Source of the DNA: JAOUEA01 sp963810945
Lineage (GTDB): Bacteria > Actinomycetota > UBA4738 > HRBIN12
Assembly: GCA_963810945.1 (NCBI GenBank)
Contig: CAWEPI010000004.1
Coordinates: 310,001 to 374,000, forward strand
DNA length: 64,000 nucleotides
Reading direction: 5' to 3'
In this document: piece by piece, positions 26,259-35,173 of the stretch
How positions within the stretch are numbered: the stretch's first letter is position 1
Layout: every line of letters starts with the position of its first letter
Notes under the pieces: model-generated
Told to the model about the DNA's origin: nothing
Database searches by the model: none
The model's input: the letters and a program-made list of their open reading frames with translations, nothing else
Program-made: the position numbers and the translations under genes

Positions 26259-26675
26259 TCACGCGACCAGGAGCCGCCGGAAGAACGACCGGTACTGCTG
26301 GAGCGCCCTACGGAGGTCCTCGGTGGAGGCCTGCTTGCCGCGCTCCCACTGCTCCTCCAGGCGCGAGCGCTCTTGGGCGAAGCTGTCCGCGAGCCGCTGC
26401 ATGAGCTCTTGGACCAAGGCGTCTGCATCGCGGACGGAGGCCTGCGGCTCGTCCACGAAGCGGACCTGGATCTGCTCCCAGCGGTCCTTGAACCCCTCGC
26501 CGTCTGATGCCGAGAGCAGCGGCTCGTTCATGGAGGCGCGCTCGGCCTGCCGCTGCCCGGACCGATCCTGCGCCCGCTCCTGCTGCGGACCCATCGTTCG
26601 CGGTTCCTGGCCCAACGCATCCTGCTGCATGCCGTCTTGCTCCGTCGTCGGTTGGCTCTGTTCCTGCATGCTCAT
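26259..26675 (-). CDS. Hypothetical helical protein, paralogue of its upstream neighbour
   Basis: 138 residues. The Gln-rich N-terminus (MSMQEQSQPTTEQDGMQQDA) precedes a helical domain FKDRWEQIQVRFVDEPQASV, then ASTEDLRRALQQYRSFFRRL. That domain is shared with the protein at 26672. ATG 26675 overlaps the upstream TGA (ATGA), so translation is coupled. Soluble; function unknown. Confidence 0.75.
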   Translation of the reverse strand: MSMQEQSQPTTEQDGMQQDALGQEPRTMGPQQERAQDRSGQRQAERASMNEPLLSASDGEGFKDRWEQIQVRFVDEPQASVRDADALVQELMQRLADSFAQERSRLEEQWERGKQASTEDLRRALQQYRSFFRRLLVA

Positions 26676-27250
26676 CGATTCACCTGCCGTTGGCTCGTGT
26701 CCGCACCGTTCGTCTCGGCGCCGGTGCCGAGCATGTCGTCGAACAGCGCGCGATAGTGGACCATCGCCTGCCGCTGATCCTCGGTCGAGGCCTGCCCTCG
26801 AGACGTCTGCACCGACACGGCGTGTGCCGCGCGGTAGTCCTGGACCGTCTGCGCGTGGTCCACGGACAGGTCGGCGGAGCGTTGCTCGAAGTCGCTCATC
26901 GGATAGCCGCGACGCTGCATGACCTCGGTGATGAGCCCGTCAGCGCGCCGGAGCGACTCCTCCGGGGCGTCCACGAAGCGCATCTGGACGTCACGCCACT
27001 CCTGCCGGTAGCGAGACGCCGTGTCGGGGCTCAGCGGCAGGATGTTCAAGGCGTCGTGGCGTTCCACCCGTTCGCGCAGTTCCGATTCGCCCTCCCGTCG
27101 GCTGCCGTCGCGCGAGAGCGCGCGGTCGTACTCGGGCCCGAACCGGTCCCGAAGCTCGTCGGTGCGGCGCTTGCGCGTCGCGGCCCATGCGATCAGCGCG
27201 ACCACGATCACGATCGCGGCGACGATGCCGATCCATACCCAGGTATCCAT
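26672..27250 (-). CDS. Membrane-anchored helical protein
   Basis: About 192 residues from ATG 27250, six bases after GGGAGGG. One N-terminal membrane helix (MDTWVWIGIVAAIVIVVALI), a charged linker, then RYRQEWRDVQMRFVDAPEES and ASTEDQRQAMVHYRALFDDM, the same domain as the downstream protein. The pair is a membrane-bound and a soluble version of one domain. Family common in actinobacteria, function unknown. Confidence 0.78.
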   Translation of the reverse strand: MDTWVWIGIVAAIVIVVALIAWAATRKRRTDELRDRFGPEYDRALSRDGSRREGESELRERVERHDALNILPLSPDTASRYRQEWRDVQMRFVDAPEESLRRADGLITEVMQRRGYPMSDFEQRSADLSVDHAQTVQDYRAAHAVSVQTSRGQASTEDQRQAMVHYRALFDDMLGTGAETNGADTSQRQVNR

Positions 27251-27990
27251 GTGCATCCCTCCCGTCCAGCGGGGCGTTCCCCCCGGCCGACTCGGCGAAA
27301 CGTCAGGTCCGCGGAACCGTGGCTGCCGTGCGGTATGTGGGCTACGGTCCCGGCGTGATGCCTCCGACCCGGGCCGTTGCGGCGCACGAGCGACTCGCGA
27401 CCGCCCTCGTCGCGCTGCTGGGCACACGCTGATCGTGCGGGCGGAAGAGTCTTGGGTCGTATGGATTGATGCCGTACTCGTCATGACGATCGCTGGCGTC
27501 GTCATGCAGTTGGTTCCAGTTGATGGCTATCTGGGCCGAAGGCACTTCATGGTTTTGGCCGTGTCGATCGCGCGGAGCTTCTCCCCGTTGCTCGGCGCGT
27601 AGCAGCCGTGGATGACGCCGCTGGGGTCCAGATCGCAGCGAGAGCCCATCATGATCCCAGGACGGCGACGATCCGTGCCCCCGAGGAACTACGCCCTGCC
27701 CTTGCGTTTCTTTCTGGCGCGCTGCGCTGATGGGTGACTCCCACACGGGGCCCCTCCCTGTCCGGGCAACACCGGACCATCTTGAGTCCAGCCGAACAGC
27801 TCACAGACACGCTGCGCTTCGGTCGCGCCTGAAGCATCGTCGCGAACATCGCCACCAGCCACCCGAGCCCGATACCACACCCAGGAGTCAAGCGACGGCA
27901 CTGCCACGCAACGACCTGCGATGCAAGGCCCGCCACGGGCGTCGGAGCGAGGGATTCGCGTGAACGATTTTGGGTAAGGGAAGTGCCCGC
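27251..27990. other. 740-bp gene-poor stretch with one XRE fragment
   Basis: Minus strand about 27785-27860 contains MFATMLQARPK, then in another frame QRVCELFGWTQDG: N- and C-terminal ends of the small XRE family with the middle deleted. Nothing else is recognisable. Confidence 0.45.
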
Positions 27991-28031
27991 GAGGGGTGGG
28001 TCCTGGACGGGGAAGCCAGGGTCCACCCCTC
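27991..28031 (+). promoter_or_regulatory. 5' leader hairpin of the LuxR-type gene
   Basis: GAGGGGTGGGTCCTGG pairs with CCAGGGTCCACCCCTC: 16 bp with only two G-U type pairs and a 9-nt loop. It ends 7 nt before the GAAGGGA ribosome-binding site of the gene at 28051, so it could affect translation or termination. Confidence 0.6.
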
Positions 28032-28050
28032 CTTACCGAAGGGATACGTC

Positions 28051-28371
28051 ATGAGGCAGCCGCTCACATCGCAGCAGAGGCTCGTGCTTCGGATGGTCGC
28101 CGAGGGGGCGACCACCGACGAGATTGCCTCCACGCTCGGGATCACGCGAGGCACGGTGCAGACGCACATGGCCGGGGCGCTCAATCGGCTTGAGGTGCAT
28201 ACGCGAGCAGCTGCCGTGGCGGTGGCGATGCGCACGGGCCAGCTCGAAAGCGGGCCCTGCATCGAGCTCCACGAGGCTGTTGGCGCGAAGCGTAGATCCA
28301 TGTACGGCCTCGCGGGTTCATCACTTGCGTCATCCGAGTCATGGTCGGTGGGGCAGGGTCCCCGAGTCTGA
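28051..28371 (+). CDS. LuxR-type HTH protein
   Basis: 106 residues from ATG 28051. MRQPLTSQQRLVLRMVAEGA, TTDEIASTLGITRGTVQTHM and LNRLEVHTRAAAVAVAMRTG form a complete GerE/LuxR HTH at the very N-terminus. There is no receiver or sensor domain; the C-terminal about 40 residues are low complexity. Likely a stand-alone DNA-binding regulator. Confidence 0.82.
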   Translation: MRQPLTSQQRLVLRMVAEGATTDEIASTLGITRGTVQTHMAGALNRLEVHTRAAAVAVAMRTGQLESGPCIELHEAVGAKRRSMYGLAGSSLASSESWSVGQGPRV

Positions 28372-28512
28372 GGGAGCGAATCCTGGACCCCAGTTCTGTC
28401 CCATTGTTCTCGATTGGTCGACAGCGCTTCTCGAGGCCGCGCGGAGGAGATGGCTGACACGGTCGGATGGCCGTCGCCGTTTTCGATCATCGGCTGCGGG
28501 TAGGGCCGATCC

Positions 28513-29355
28513 ATGCGAATCCGCAGGCGAGCCAAGCTCGATCCCTCCCAGCTATCCGACCGGCGAGGCATGTCAGGCGGCGTGCCCCTCGTGGCCGGAG
28601 GCGGGATCGTCGGGCTGATCATCACCGTAGTGCTCGTGCTCCTCAACGGGGGCGGCACTGGATCATCGGGAGTGACGGCGCGGGATCCCTCGTCAGATCT
28701 GTCGTCGTGCCTCACGGGAGCCGACGTCCAGCAGAACCCGGACTGCAGCGTCGTGGCATATGTGAACAGCATCCAGGACTACTGGGGAGGCAGGATCAAG
28801 GACTACCAGCAGGCGAAGACCGTCTTGTTCACGGGACAGACGAGCACCGCGTGCGGAACGGCATCCACCAGAACCGGTCCCTTCTACTGCCCGGGCGACA
28901 AGAACATCTACCTCGATCTCGGGTTCTTCCGGCAACTCACGGACCAGTTCGGCGCGAGAGGCGGGCCGCTCGCGCAGGCGTACGTGATCGCGCATGAATA
29001 CGGCCATCACGCACAGGACCTGCTCGGGACGCTCGATCGTATCGACGGTGGCTCTCAAGGAGCACAGAGCGGATCGGTCCGCCTCGAGCTGCAGGCCGAT
29101 TGCTACGCGGGAGTGTGGACAGCGAACGCCGTGGCAACCGGCTTCATCACGAAGATCACCGATCGCGATGTCACCGACGCGTTGTCAGCGGCCGCCGCGG
29201 TTGGAGACGACCGTCTCCAGAAGGAGTACCAAGGACGCGTGAACCCGGAAACGTGGACACACGGTTCTTCGGCCGAACGCCAGACGTGGTTCCGCGCGGG
29301 CTACAGCACCGGGGATCCCAGCGCATGCGATACCTTCAGCGGCTCGGTTTCTTGA
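28513..29355 (+). CDS. Neutral zinc metallopeptidase (YpfJ/KPN_02809 family)
   Basis: 280 residues: basic N-terminus (MRIRRRAKLDPSQLSDRRGM), one membrane helix (VAGGGIVGLIITVVLVLLNG), then an extracytoplasmic domain. Zinc motif HEYGHHAQDLLG with downstream RLELQADCYAGVWT is the family hallmark; Cys pairs are present. Function of the family is poorly known; proteolysis in the periphery is inferred. Confidence 0.9.
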   Translation: MRIRRRAKLDPSQLSDRRGMSGGVPLVAGGGIVGLIITVVLVLLNGGGTGSSGVTARDPSSDLSSCLTGADVQQNPDCSVVAYVNSIQDYWGGRIKDYQQAKTVLFTGQTSTACGTASTRTGPFYCPGDKNIYLDLGFFRQLTDQFGARGGPLAQAYVIAHEYGHHAQDLLGTLDRIDGGSQGAQSGSVRLELQADCYAGVWTANAVATGFITKITDRDVTDALSAAAAVGDDRLQKEYQGRVNPETWTHGSSAERQTWFRAGYSTGDPSACDTFSGSVS

Positions 29356-29680
29356 GACAGCTTGCATCCAGCCATGGCCTACAGGGGCACTGCTGAAGTG
29401 TCGCGACACTCGTCGGCGTGAGGAACGCGCGACGGCTGCTCGGCATCTCAAGGCCGAAGGCGCGGAAAGACCGCAGGACCCACAAGGCGGGGAGCGTTAG
29501 AGCGTGGGCGAAGCACGAACGACGAGCGCGACGCTGCCACGGCCCGTTTCGAACATGGGGTGCGAAGGGTATAGGAGGAGGCGTAACGCGTGTTTGCCCG
29601 GGGGAAAAGGGGCTCGCGATACTAACCGCGAAACCTCCTCGAGCAGAGCGATCCGCGAGCTATCGGGTGGGGGACTCTGA
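29356..29680. other. 325-bp intergenic stretch
   Basis: No supported gene, RNA or repeat seen. It presumably holds the promoter of the BrkB-like gene, but I cannot pick a convincing -10/-35. Confidence 0.35.
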
Positions 29681-30664
29681 GTGATAGGCGAGTCGACGGA
29701 GTCGAAATTGGTCTCGACGGCCGGGAGGCTTGCAAACGCGCTCGACCGCCTGCAACGTCGCCGGCGTCCCGTCGCGTTCTGCTGGGCCGTGGTGAAGAAA
29801 TACGGGGAGGACGAGGCCGGGCAACTCGCCGCGCTGACCGCCTATTACGGCTTCTTCTCGATGCTCCCGTTGCTCATGGCTGGGGTGACGATCCTGGGGA
29901 TGGTGATCGCGAACCGAGCGGACCTTCGACAACACCTCCTGGACTCCGCCCTGCACGACGTCCCGCTCCTTGGTCCCCAGATCGCCCGCAACGTTCATGC
30001 GCTCGATGGCGGGGGCGTGCTGCTCGGTGTCGCTGTGCTCCTTGCGATCTGGTCGGGCCTCGGGGTCCTCCGCTCGTTCGAAGCGGCGATGAACGCGGTG
30101 TGGAACGTTCCCCGTCGGCGACGACCGAACGCACTCCAGTCGTCATTTCGCGCGCTCGTGCTGCTGGTGGTGCTCGGCATCGTTGTTCTAGCCTCGACAG
30201 TCCTCGCAGCGTTCACCGGGGGTGCCTCAGCTCCGATCGCACTGCTCGCGGCGGCGGGCTCATTCCTGTTGAACCTCGTGCTCTATCTGGCTGCGTTCAG
30301 ACTCCTGCCCTCGAGAGACATCACCTGGCGCGACGTACTGCCGGGCGCGCTCCTAGGAGCGACCGTCTGGACGATCCTCTGCGCCTTGGGCGGCGCCTAC
30401 ATCGCGCATCAGCTTCAAGGGGCGAGCCAGGTCTACGGGACGTTCGCGGGGGTGATCGTCCTTCTTGCCTGGATCTACCTTGGCGCACAGGTAACGCTGT
30501 ATGCGGCGGAGATCAACGTCGTGCTCCGTGACCGGCTGTGGCCGCGAAGCCTCGTAGGCCCCCTCACAGATGCTGACCGAAGGGCACTGAAGCGCTACCC
30601 GCATCAGGAGGAGCGGCGCGACGACATGAACGTAGAGGTGAGCATCGCCGGCTCCGGTGATTAG
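29681..30664 (+). CDS. YihY/BrkB family inner-membrane protein
   Basis: 327 residues from GTG 29681. Six or so membrane helices; the family block is QLAALTAYYGFFSMLPLLMA, then IWSGLGVLRSFEAAMNAVWN and YGTFAGVIVLLAWIYLGAQV. Once annotated as ribonuclease BN; now regarded as a membrane protein of unclear function. Intact, last gene of the island cargo. Confidence 0.9.
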   Translation: MIGESTESKLVSTAGRLANALDRLQRRRRPVAFCWAVVKKYGEDEAGQLAALTAYYGFFSMLPLLMAGVTILGMVIANRADLRQHLLDSALHDVPLLGPQIARNVHALDGGGVLLGVAVLLAIWSGLGVLRSFEAAMNAVWNVPRRRRPNALQSSFRALVLLVVLGIVVLASTVLAAFTGGASAPIALLAAAGSFLLNLVLYLAAFRLLPSRDITWRDVLPGALLGATVWTILCALGGAYIAHQLQGASQVYGTFAGVIVLLAWIYLGAQVTLYAAEINVVLRDRLWPRSLVGPLTDADRRALKRYPHQEERRDDMNVEVSIAGSGD

Positions 30665-31273
30665 CCACTAAGGGTGCCAACGGGTTCGGCTCGCGCAGCT
30701 GGGGCCGCATCCTCAAGGGCTGCCGGCTTGCACCAGCTCGCCGGCGACCGTGTCGACCTTCTGTTGATGATCCCCAGCCCGCGCCCAGGTCGCTCGTCGA
30801 CGGAAGGTGGCTTCGCGTAAGGGGGGTGGACCGGCTCGTGGTGTTCCCCATGACGATCGGAACGGGGAGCACTTGTTCCGGTATGGCTCGGCGCCGGCAA
30901 CGCTGCGACTCGTCGACAGCCGCGTCTCCACCAGGGGCGTCGTGATGGTCAGATACGAACCTGCGGGGGACCTCGTGACCGGGTCGTCGCAGAGGGCGAG
31001 CCGCCGGAAACGTGACTCTCCGCACGCAACCTGCACCAGACGACGGCGCTCAGCTTGTAGCTCTCCACGCCGGTCAACACCTGGTCAAGGAGCCGACCGA
31101 AGCACACGGAACTCGACGGTACGCGTGACGGGGACGCCCCGCCCAGGTAACAGGAAGGTAGCGGAAGCGACGGAAGCCAACGGGAGACGACGGATCCCGT
31201 GAGACATGCCTCACGGGTCGCTGCCAGCAGAGACTCGCGTTGTCGCTGGTCAGCGAGCTAGGACGATTCTGGT
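30665..31273. other. Gene-free right end of the island
   Basis: No integrase or other gene is recognisable on either strand. It contains an 8-bp stem hairpin at 31196-31217 (CCCGTGAG / CTCACGGG) about 60 bp from the right repeat. If a recombinase once lay here it has been lost. Confidence 0.4.
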
Positions 31274-31316
31274 TTGGGAGCACGAGGTCGCGGGTTCGAG
31301 TCCCGCCGCCCCGACC
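31274..31316 (+). repeat. attR-like 43-bp repeat of the tRNA-Pro 3' end
   Basis: Identical to 13410-13452. The bases just upstream (TGG versus TGC) already differ and no acceptor 5' half is present, so this is a tRNA fragment, not a second tRNA gene. Confidence 0.9.
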
Positions 31317-31395
31317 ACAACTCTGACCCTCGACGCCCGAGTCGGACCGTGCCATAGTCCGTGCGTTCCGTTCTGGTGCATCGGAGGAGCCGGGG

Positions 31396-33687
31396 ATGAC
31401 GATGAAGCGCATCGGCGTGGTGACCGCGTTCGCCCTGGCGACGGCGTTCGCCCCGTGGCAAATGGTTCCCGCGTTGGCGAGTACGTGCAGCTACAACCTC
31501 ACCGACCACGTCACGGTCGCCCTCTCAGGCAACCCGAGCGATACCCTCGACGTGGGTCCCGCGGGGGAGATCCAGCTCAACGGGTCGCAATGCGATACGG
31601 CGACCGTGTCCAACACCGACACCATCGGCGTCACCGGTGGCTCGGGCGCCAACGCCCTCACGATCGTCGATCCGGCCGCATTCGCACCTGGAATAGCAGC
31701 GGAGACCGGTACTCCGGAGATCGAGATCTCCGTGACGCTGAACGGGGGTCCCGACTCCCTGACCGTCCAAGGCACGGCGAACGCAGACACGTTCGTCGTC
31801 GGCGCCGCGGGGATCAACGTGAACGGCGACGACGACGGTGACGACATCGCGTTCTCGAGTGCCGCGCTCACGCTGGCGGGCCTGGGAGGGAACGACACGC
31901 TGACGGGCGACACCGAGAACGACACCCTGATCGGGGGCATCGGCGACGACACCTACACGGGGGGCGGCGGCATCGACACGGCCGACCTCTCGGGCGCCGC
32001 GAGCGCGTTGAACGTCGACCTGCTCGCCGGCACCGGGTCGGGCGAAGGCGCGGACACGTTCGCGACCGTGGAGAACGTCATCGGTTCACCGGGGAACGAC
32101 TCGCTCGCGGGCGATGGGCAGGCCAACGTCCTCCAGGGGGCGGGTGGCGACGACACGCTGGCGGGACTCGGCGGGAACGACAACCTACAGGGCGGTCCGG
32201 GCACGGACACGGCCGCCTTCTCCAGTGCTGTGAACGCCTCGCTGCTCGCGGGATCGGCGACCGGTGAGGGCACCGACACGCTGAGCGGCGTCGAGAACCT
32301 CACGGGCTCTCCGGCCGCGGACGATCTCACCGGCGACGGCACCCCCAACGTCATCAGGGGTGGGGCGGGCAACGACTCGATCTCCGGTGGACTGGGCGAC
32401 GACGCGCTCGATGGAGAGGGTGACGACGACGTCCTGCGAGGCGGTGGCGGCGACGATTCGATGGCCGGCGGACTGGGCGTCAACACGGCGGATTACGCGG
32501 CCTCGGCGGCGGCGGTGTCGATCGATCTCGGTGGGTCGGCTCCCCAGGCAACGGGTGAGGGCCTCGACACGCTGGCCAACATCCAGCATGTGGTCGGGTC
32601 CGCGCAGAACGATAGCCTCCTCGGCTCGTCCGGCGCTGATGCCCTCGACGGTGGCGCAGGCAACGACGCGGTCGACGGGCAGCAGGGCGCGGACTCGCTC
32701 ACCGGGGGCCCGGGGAACGACACGATGCAAGCAGGCGTCGGCAACGACCTGATCGACGGCGGTGCGGACGTCGACACGATCGATCTCTCCGCGGCGACGG
32801 GCGGCGTGACCGCGGGACTCCCCTCCGGCACGTCCACGGGATCGGGCGTGGGCACCGACACGCTGAGCGGCTTCGAGTCCATCGTCGGCTCGAAGCAAGG
32901 GGATGTCTTCACGGGGAGCGCGGCTCCCAACCGGATCGATGCGCGGGGTGGGAACGACACGCTCTCGGGCGCGGCGGGCGCCGACACGCTCCTCGGCGGC
33001 CCCGGCAACGACCGTTACGACGGCGGCCCCGGGATCGACAGCGTGAGCTACGCGGCCGCGAGGAAGCCCGTGGTGCTCTCGTTGCTGTCGGGCACGGCTA
33101 CGGGAGAGGGATCGGACATCCTCAAGGGCGTGGAGTCGGTGACGGGTTCACCCCAAGGCGATGCGCTGCGCGGAGGCAACGGCGGCGACGTGTTGAGCGG
33201 GGCCGGAGGCAACGACCGGCTGACGGGGCTCCTCGGCAACGACGTGCTCACAGGGGGTCTCGGGAAGGACACCGTGAACTACGGCTCGGCCTCCGGCGTG
33301 AACGTGAACCTGGTCAAGGGCACCGCTGTCGGGGAGGGCAACGACACCCTCGCCGGCATCGAGAACATCGAGGGCGACTCGGCGCGCGACATCGTGGTCG
33401 GCAACAGGGCGGCGAACGTGCTCACCGGGAACAACGGGAACGACGTGCTCCGCGGGGGCGGCGGGAACGACAAGCTCTCCGGCGTGAGCGGCAACGACAA
33501 CCTCGCGGGTGGACCCGGCAGGGACACGCTGATCGGCGGCGACGACAACGACGCGCTCAACGGCGGCCCCGGCTCCGACACGTGCTACCAGAACCAGGGG
33601 CGCGGGCCCGTCAAGGCCTGCGAACACGCCCATCGTCGGACGGGGAGAGCCTCGGCCGCGGACCGGTTCCGCTTCCGGTTGATCTGA
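31396..33687 (+). CDS. Secreted RTX-like calcium-binding repeat protein
   Basis: 763 residues, ATG 31396 after GGAGGAG. Signal peptide (MTMKRIGVVTAFALATAFAP, to about residue 29), then from about residue 150 many GGxGNDxLxGG nonapeptides of the hemolysin/serralysin type. Six longer modules carry the block GEGxDTLxGVExVxGS (for example GEGTDTLSGVENLTGSP). The end GSDTCYQNQGRGPVKACE closes the repeat and a basic tail follows. No enzymatic domain. Probably a cell-surface or secreted Ca-binding structural protein. Confidence 0.88.
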   Translation: MTMKRIGVVTAFALATAFAPWQMVPALASTCSYNLTDHVTVALSGNPSDTLDVGPAGEIQLNGSQCDTATVSNTDTIGVTGGSGANALTIVDPAAFAPGIAAETGTPEIEISVTLNGGPDSLTVQGTANADTFVVGAAGINVNGDDDGDDIAFSSAALTLAGLGGNDTLTGDTENDTLIGGIGDDTYTGGGGIDTADLSGAASALNVDLLAGTGSGEGADTFATVENVIGSPGNDSLAGDGQANVLQGAGGDDTLAGLGGNDNLQGGPGTDTAAFSSAVNASLLAGSATGEGTDTLSGVENLTGSPAADDLTGDGTPNVIRGGAGNDSISGGLGDDALDGEGDDDVLRGGGGDDSMAGGLGVNTADYAASAAAVSIDLGGSAPQATGEGLDTLANIQHVVGSAQNDSLLGSSGADALDGGAGNDAVDGQQGADSLTGGPGNDTMQAGVGNDLIDGGADVDTIDLSAATGGVTAGLPSGTSTGSGVGTDTLSGFESIVGSKQGDVFTGSAAPNRIDARGGNDTLSGAAGADTLLGGPGNDRYDGGPGIDSVSYAAARKPVVLSLLSGTATGEGSDILKGVESVTGSPQGDALRGGNGGDVLSGAGGNDRLTGLLGNDVLTGGLGKDTVNYGSASGVNVNLVKGTAVGEGNDTLAGIENIEGDSARDIVVGNRAANVLTGNNGNDVLRGGGGNDKLSGVSGNDNLAGGPGRDTLIGGDDNDALNGGPGSDTCYQNQGRGPVKACEHAHRRTGRASAADRFRFRLI

Positions 33688-33692
33688 GGTTC

Positions 33693-34847
33693 CTACGCGT
33701 CGATCGGCCCACGGCCGTAGCGCGTCATGATGTCGATCAGCCGGTCGTGGTCGAGCGCGTGGGCGGTGATGCCGTCGCGACCCGTCATCGTCTCGGCGGA
33801 GACGAGGGCGTTCAAGATGGCCTCCTCGGTGGCCTCGATCGCAGCCCAGAAGAGGTCGCTGATGATGCCGTCGGCAGCCATCGTCACCTGCACCGGCCGC
33901 GGGTCCTCCTCGGTCTTGTAGCTCCTGAGCAGACCGCGGTTGGCCGTGGAGAACGCCAGGAAGATGTCGCCGCTGGAGTGCTCGCCCGCGCCGCCCGCGC
34001 GCGCGATGCCCAGGCCCGCGCGCTGCGCCAGCCGCGCGCACTGGTGGGGCAGGAGGGGCGCGTCCGTCGCGAGGATCGCGATGATCGAGCCGCTCCCGGG
34101 CGGGAGCGGCGAGAGGCCCGCCTCGACGCGCGCGGCCTCGACGTCCCAGGGCGAAGGCACCTCGGTCTTCGGGATCTCGCGGCCGACCGGCACCCCGTCC
34201 ACCGTGAGCCGCTCGCGTCGCCCGTAGTTGGCCTGCACGAGGGCGCCCACCGTGTACCCGCCGCTCGCGTCGGGCAGCCGGCGCGACGCCGTGCCCGTGC
34301 CCCCTTTGAATCCGTGGCAGATCATCCCGGTGCCCCCGCCGACGTTGCCCTCGGGCACGGGACCGTCGCTCGCGGCATCGAGCGCGGCGACGAGGTGCTC
34401 CGGATGCACGTGGAAGCCGTTGATGTCGTTGAGCGTGCCGTCGTAGGTCTCTCCCACGACCGGCAGGCTCCAGTACGCGGTGAGGTCCGTGCGCCCGCGC
34501 ATCTCCGCGGCCACGAGCGCGTCGCGCACCACGCCCACGCTGTGCGTGTTCGTGAGCGCGACCGGGGTGGAGAGCGTGCCCGACTCGCGGATCCATTCGA
34601 GGCCCGTGAGCTCGCCGTTCCCGTTCAGGCGGTGACAGCCGGCGAAGACCACCTCGCGCCCGATCGTGTCGTGGGGCACGATCACCGTGACGCCCGTGCG
34701 GACCGGTCCGTCGCCGACCCGCAGCGGCCCGTCGCCCTCGATCAACGTCACCACGCCGACGCGCACGCCCTCGACATCCGTGATCGCGTTCAGCGCGCCC
34801 GGTTGGAGCTGACCGACCGTGAGCCCCAGGTCGCGGTAGCGCGTCAT
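33693..34847 (-). CDS. P1 family peptidase (DmpA/BapA-like Ntn hydrolase)
   Basis: 384 residues from ATG 34847 (MTRYRDLGLTVGQLQPGALN). Landmarks: AITDVEGVRVGVVTL, NVGGGTGMICHGFKGGTGTA, and the Gly-Ser self-cleavage region PPGSGSIIAILATDAPLLPH. Family members self-process and cleave N-terminal residues of peptides, some beta-peptides. Convergent with the RTX-like gene, six bases apart. Full length. Confidence 0.92.
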   Translation of the reverse strand: MTRYRDLGLTVGQLQPGALNAITDVEGVRVGVVTLIEGDGPLRVGDGPVRTGVTVIVPHDTIGREVVFAGCHRLNGNGELTGLEWIRESGTLSTPVALTNTHSVGVVRDALVAAEMRGRTDLTAYWSLPVVGETYDGTLNDINGFHVHPEHLVAALDAASDGPVPEGNVGGGTGMICHGFKGGTGTASRRLPDASGGYTVGALVQANYGRRERLTVDGVPVGREIPKTEVPSPWDVEAARVEAGLSPLPPGSGSIIAILATDAPLLPHQCARLAQRAGLGIARAGGAGEHSSGDIFLAFSTANRGLLRSYKTEEDPRPVQVTMAADGIISDLFWAAIEATEEAILNALVSAETMTGRDGITAHALDHDRLIDIMTRYGRGPIDA

Positions 34848-34861
34848 GGCGGGTGAGGCTA

Positions 34862-35173
34862 TCAGCCACCGATCGCGCGGGCGACGCCGGTCACGACGGC
34901 CGCCACCACCACGACGACGAGGACGGGTGCGCGCAGCCAGATCGCGATCGCCGCGGCGCCCACGCCCAGCACGCGGGCGTCCACCCCGAGCTCTCGATCC
35001 GTCGCGAACGTGTTGATGGCCACCAGCGCCGCCAGCAAGGCGGGGGCGAGGAGGGCCACCACGCGATCGACACGATCGGGCAGGGGCCGGCCGCCCAAGA
35101 GCACCGGGCCGAGGGCCTTGATCGCGATCGTCGCGATCCCCACGAGGATCACCACGGCCCAGGTCGCGCTCAT
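34862..35173 (-). CDS. azlD: AzlD family transport protein
   Basis: 103 residues, four membrane helices: MSATWAVVILVGIATIAIKA, then GPVLLGGRPLPDRVDRVVAL and ALLAALVAINTFA. It is the small subunit of AzlCD branched-chain amino-acid exporters. Its ATG overlaps the azlC stop (ATGA). Confidence 0.9.
   Translation of the reverse strand: MSATWAVVILVGIATIAIKALGPVLLGGRPLPDRVDRVVALLAPALLAALVAINTFATDRELGVDARVLGVGAAAIAIWLRAPVLVVVVVAAVVTGVARAIGG

Larger units (their letters stand above)
13410..31316. mobile_element. Probable genomic island in tRNA-Pro
   Basis: Bounded by the 43-bp direct repeats at 13410 and 31274, a unit of 17,864 bp. Cargo is stress, regulatory and membrane genes plus decayed HTH fragments, with longer gene-free stretches than the flanks. 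No integrase, relaxase or phage structural gene is visible, so it would now be immobile or mobilised in trans. Confidence 0.75.

Noticed and set aside
30665..31273. Degenerate integrase next to the right repeat
   Set aside because: No R-H-R-Y type motifs or recombinase blocks recognisable in any frame.
31271..31320. Second tRNA-Pro gene
   Set aside because: Only the 3' half of the tRNA is present; the acceptor 5' strand and D arm are missing, so it is an attachment-site copy.
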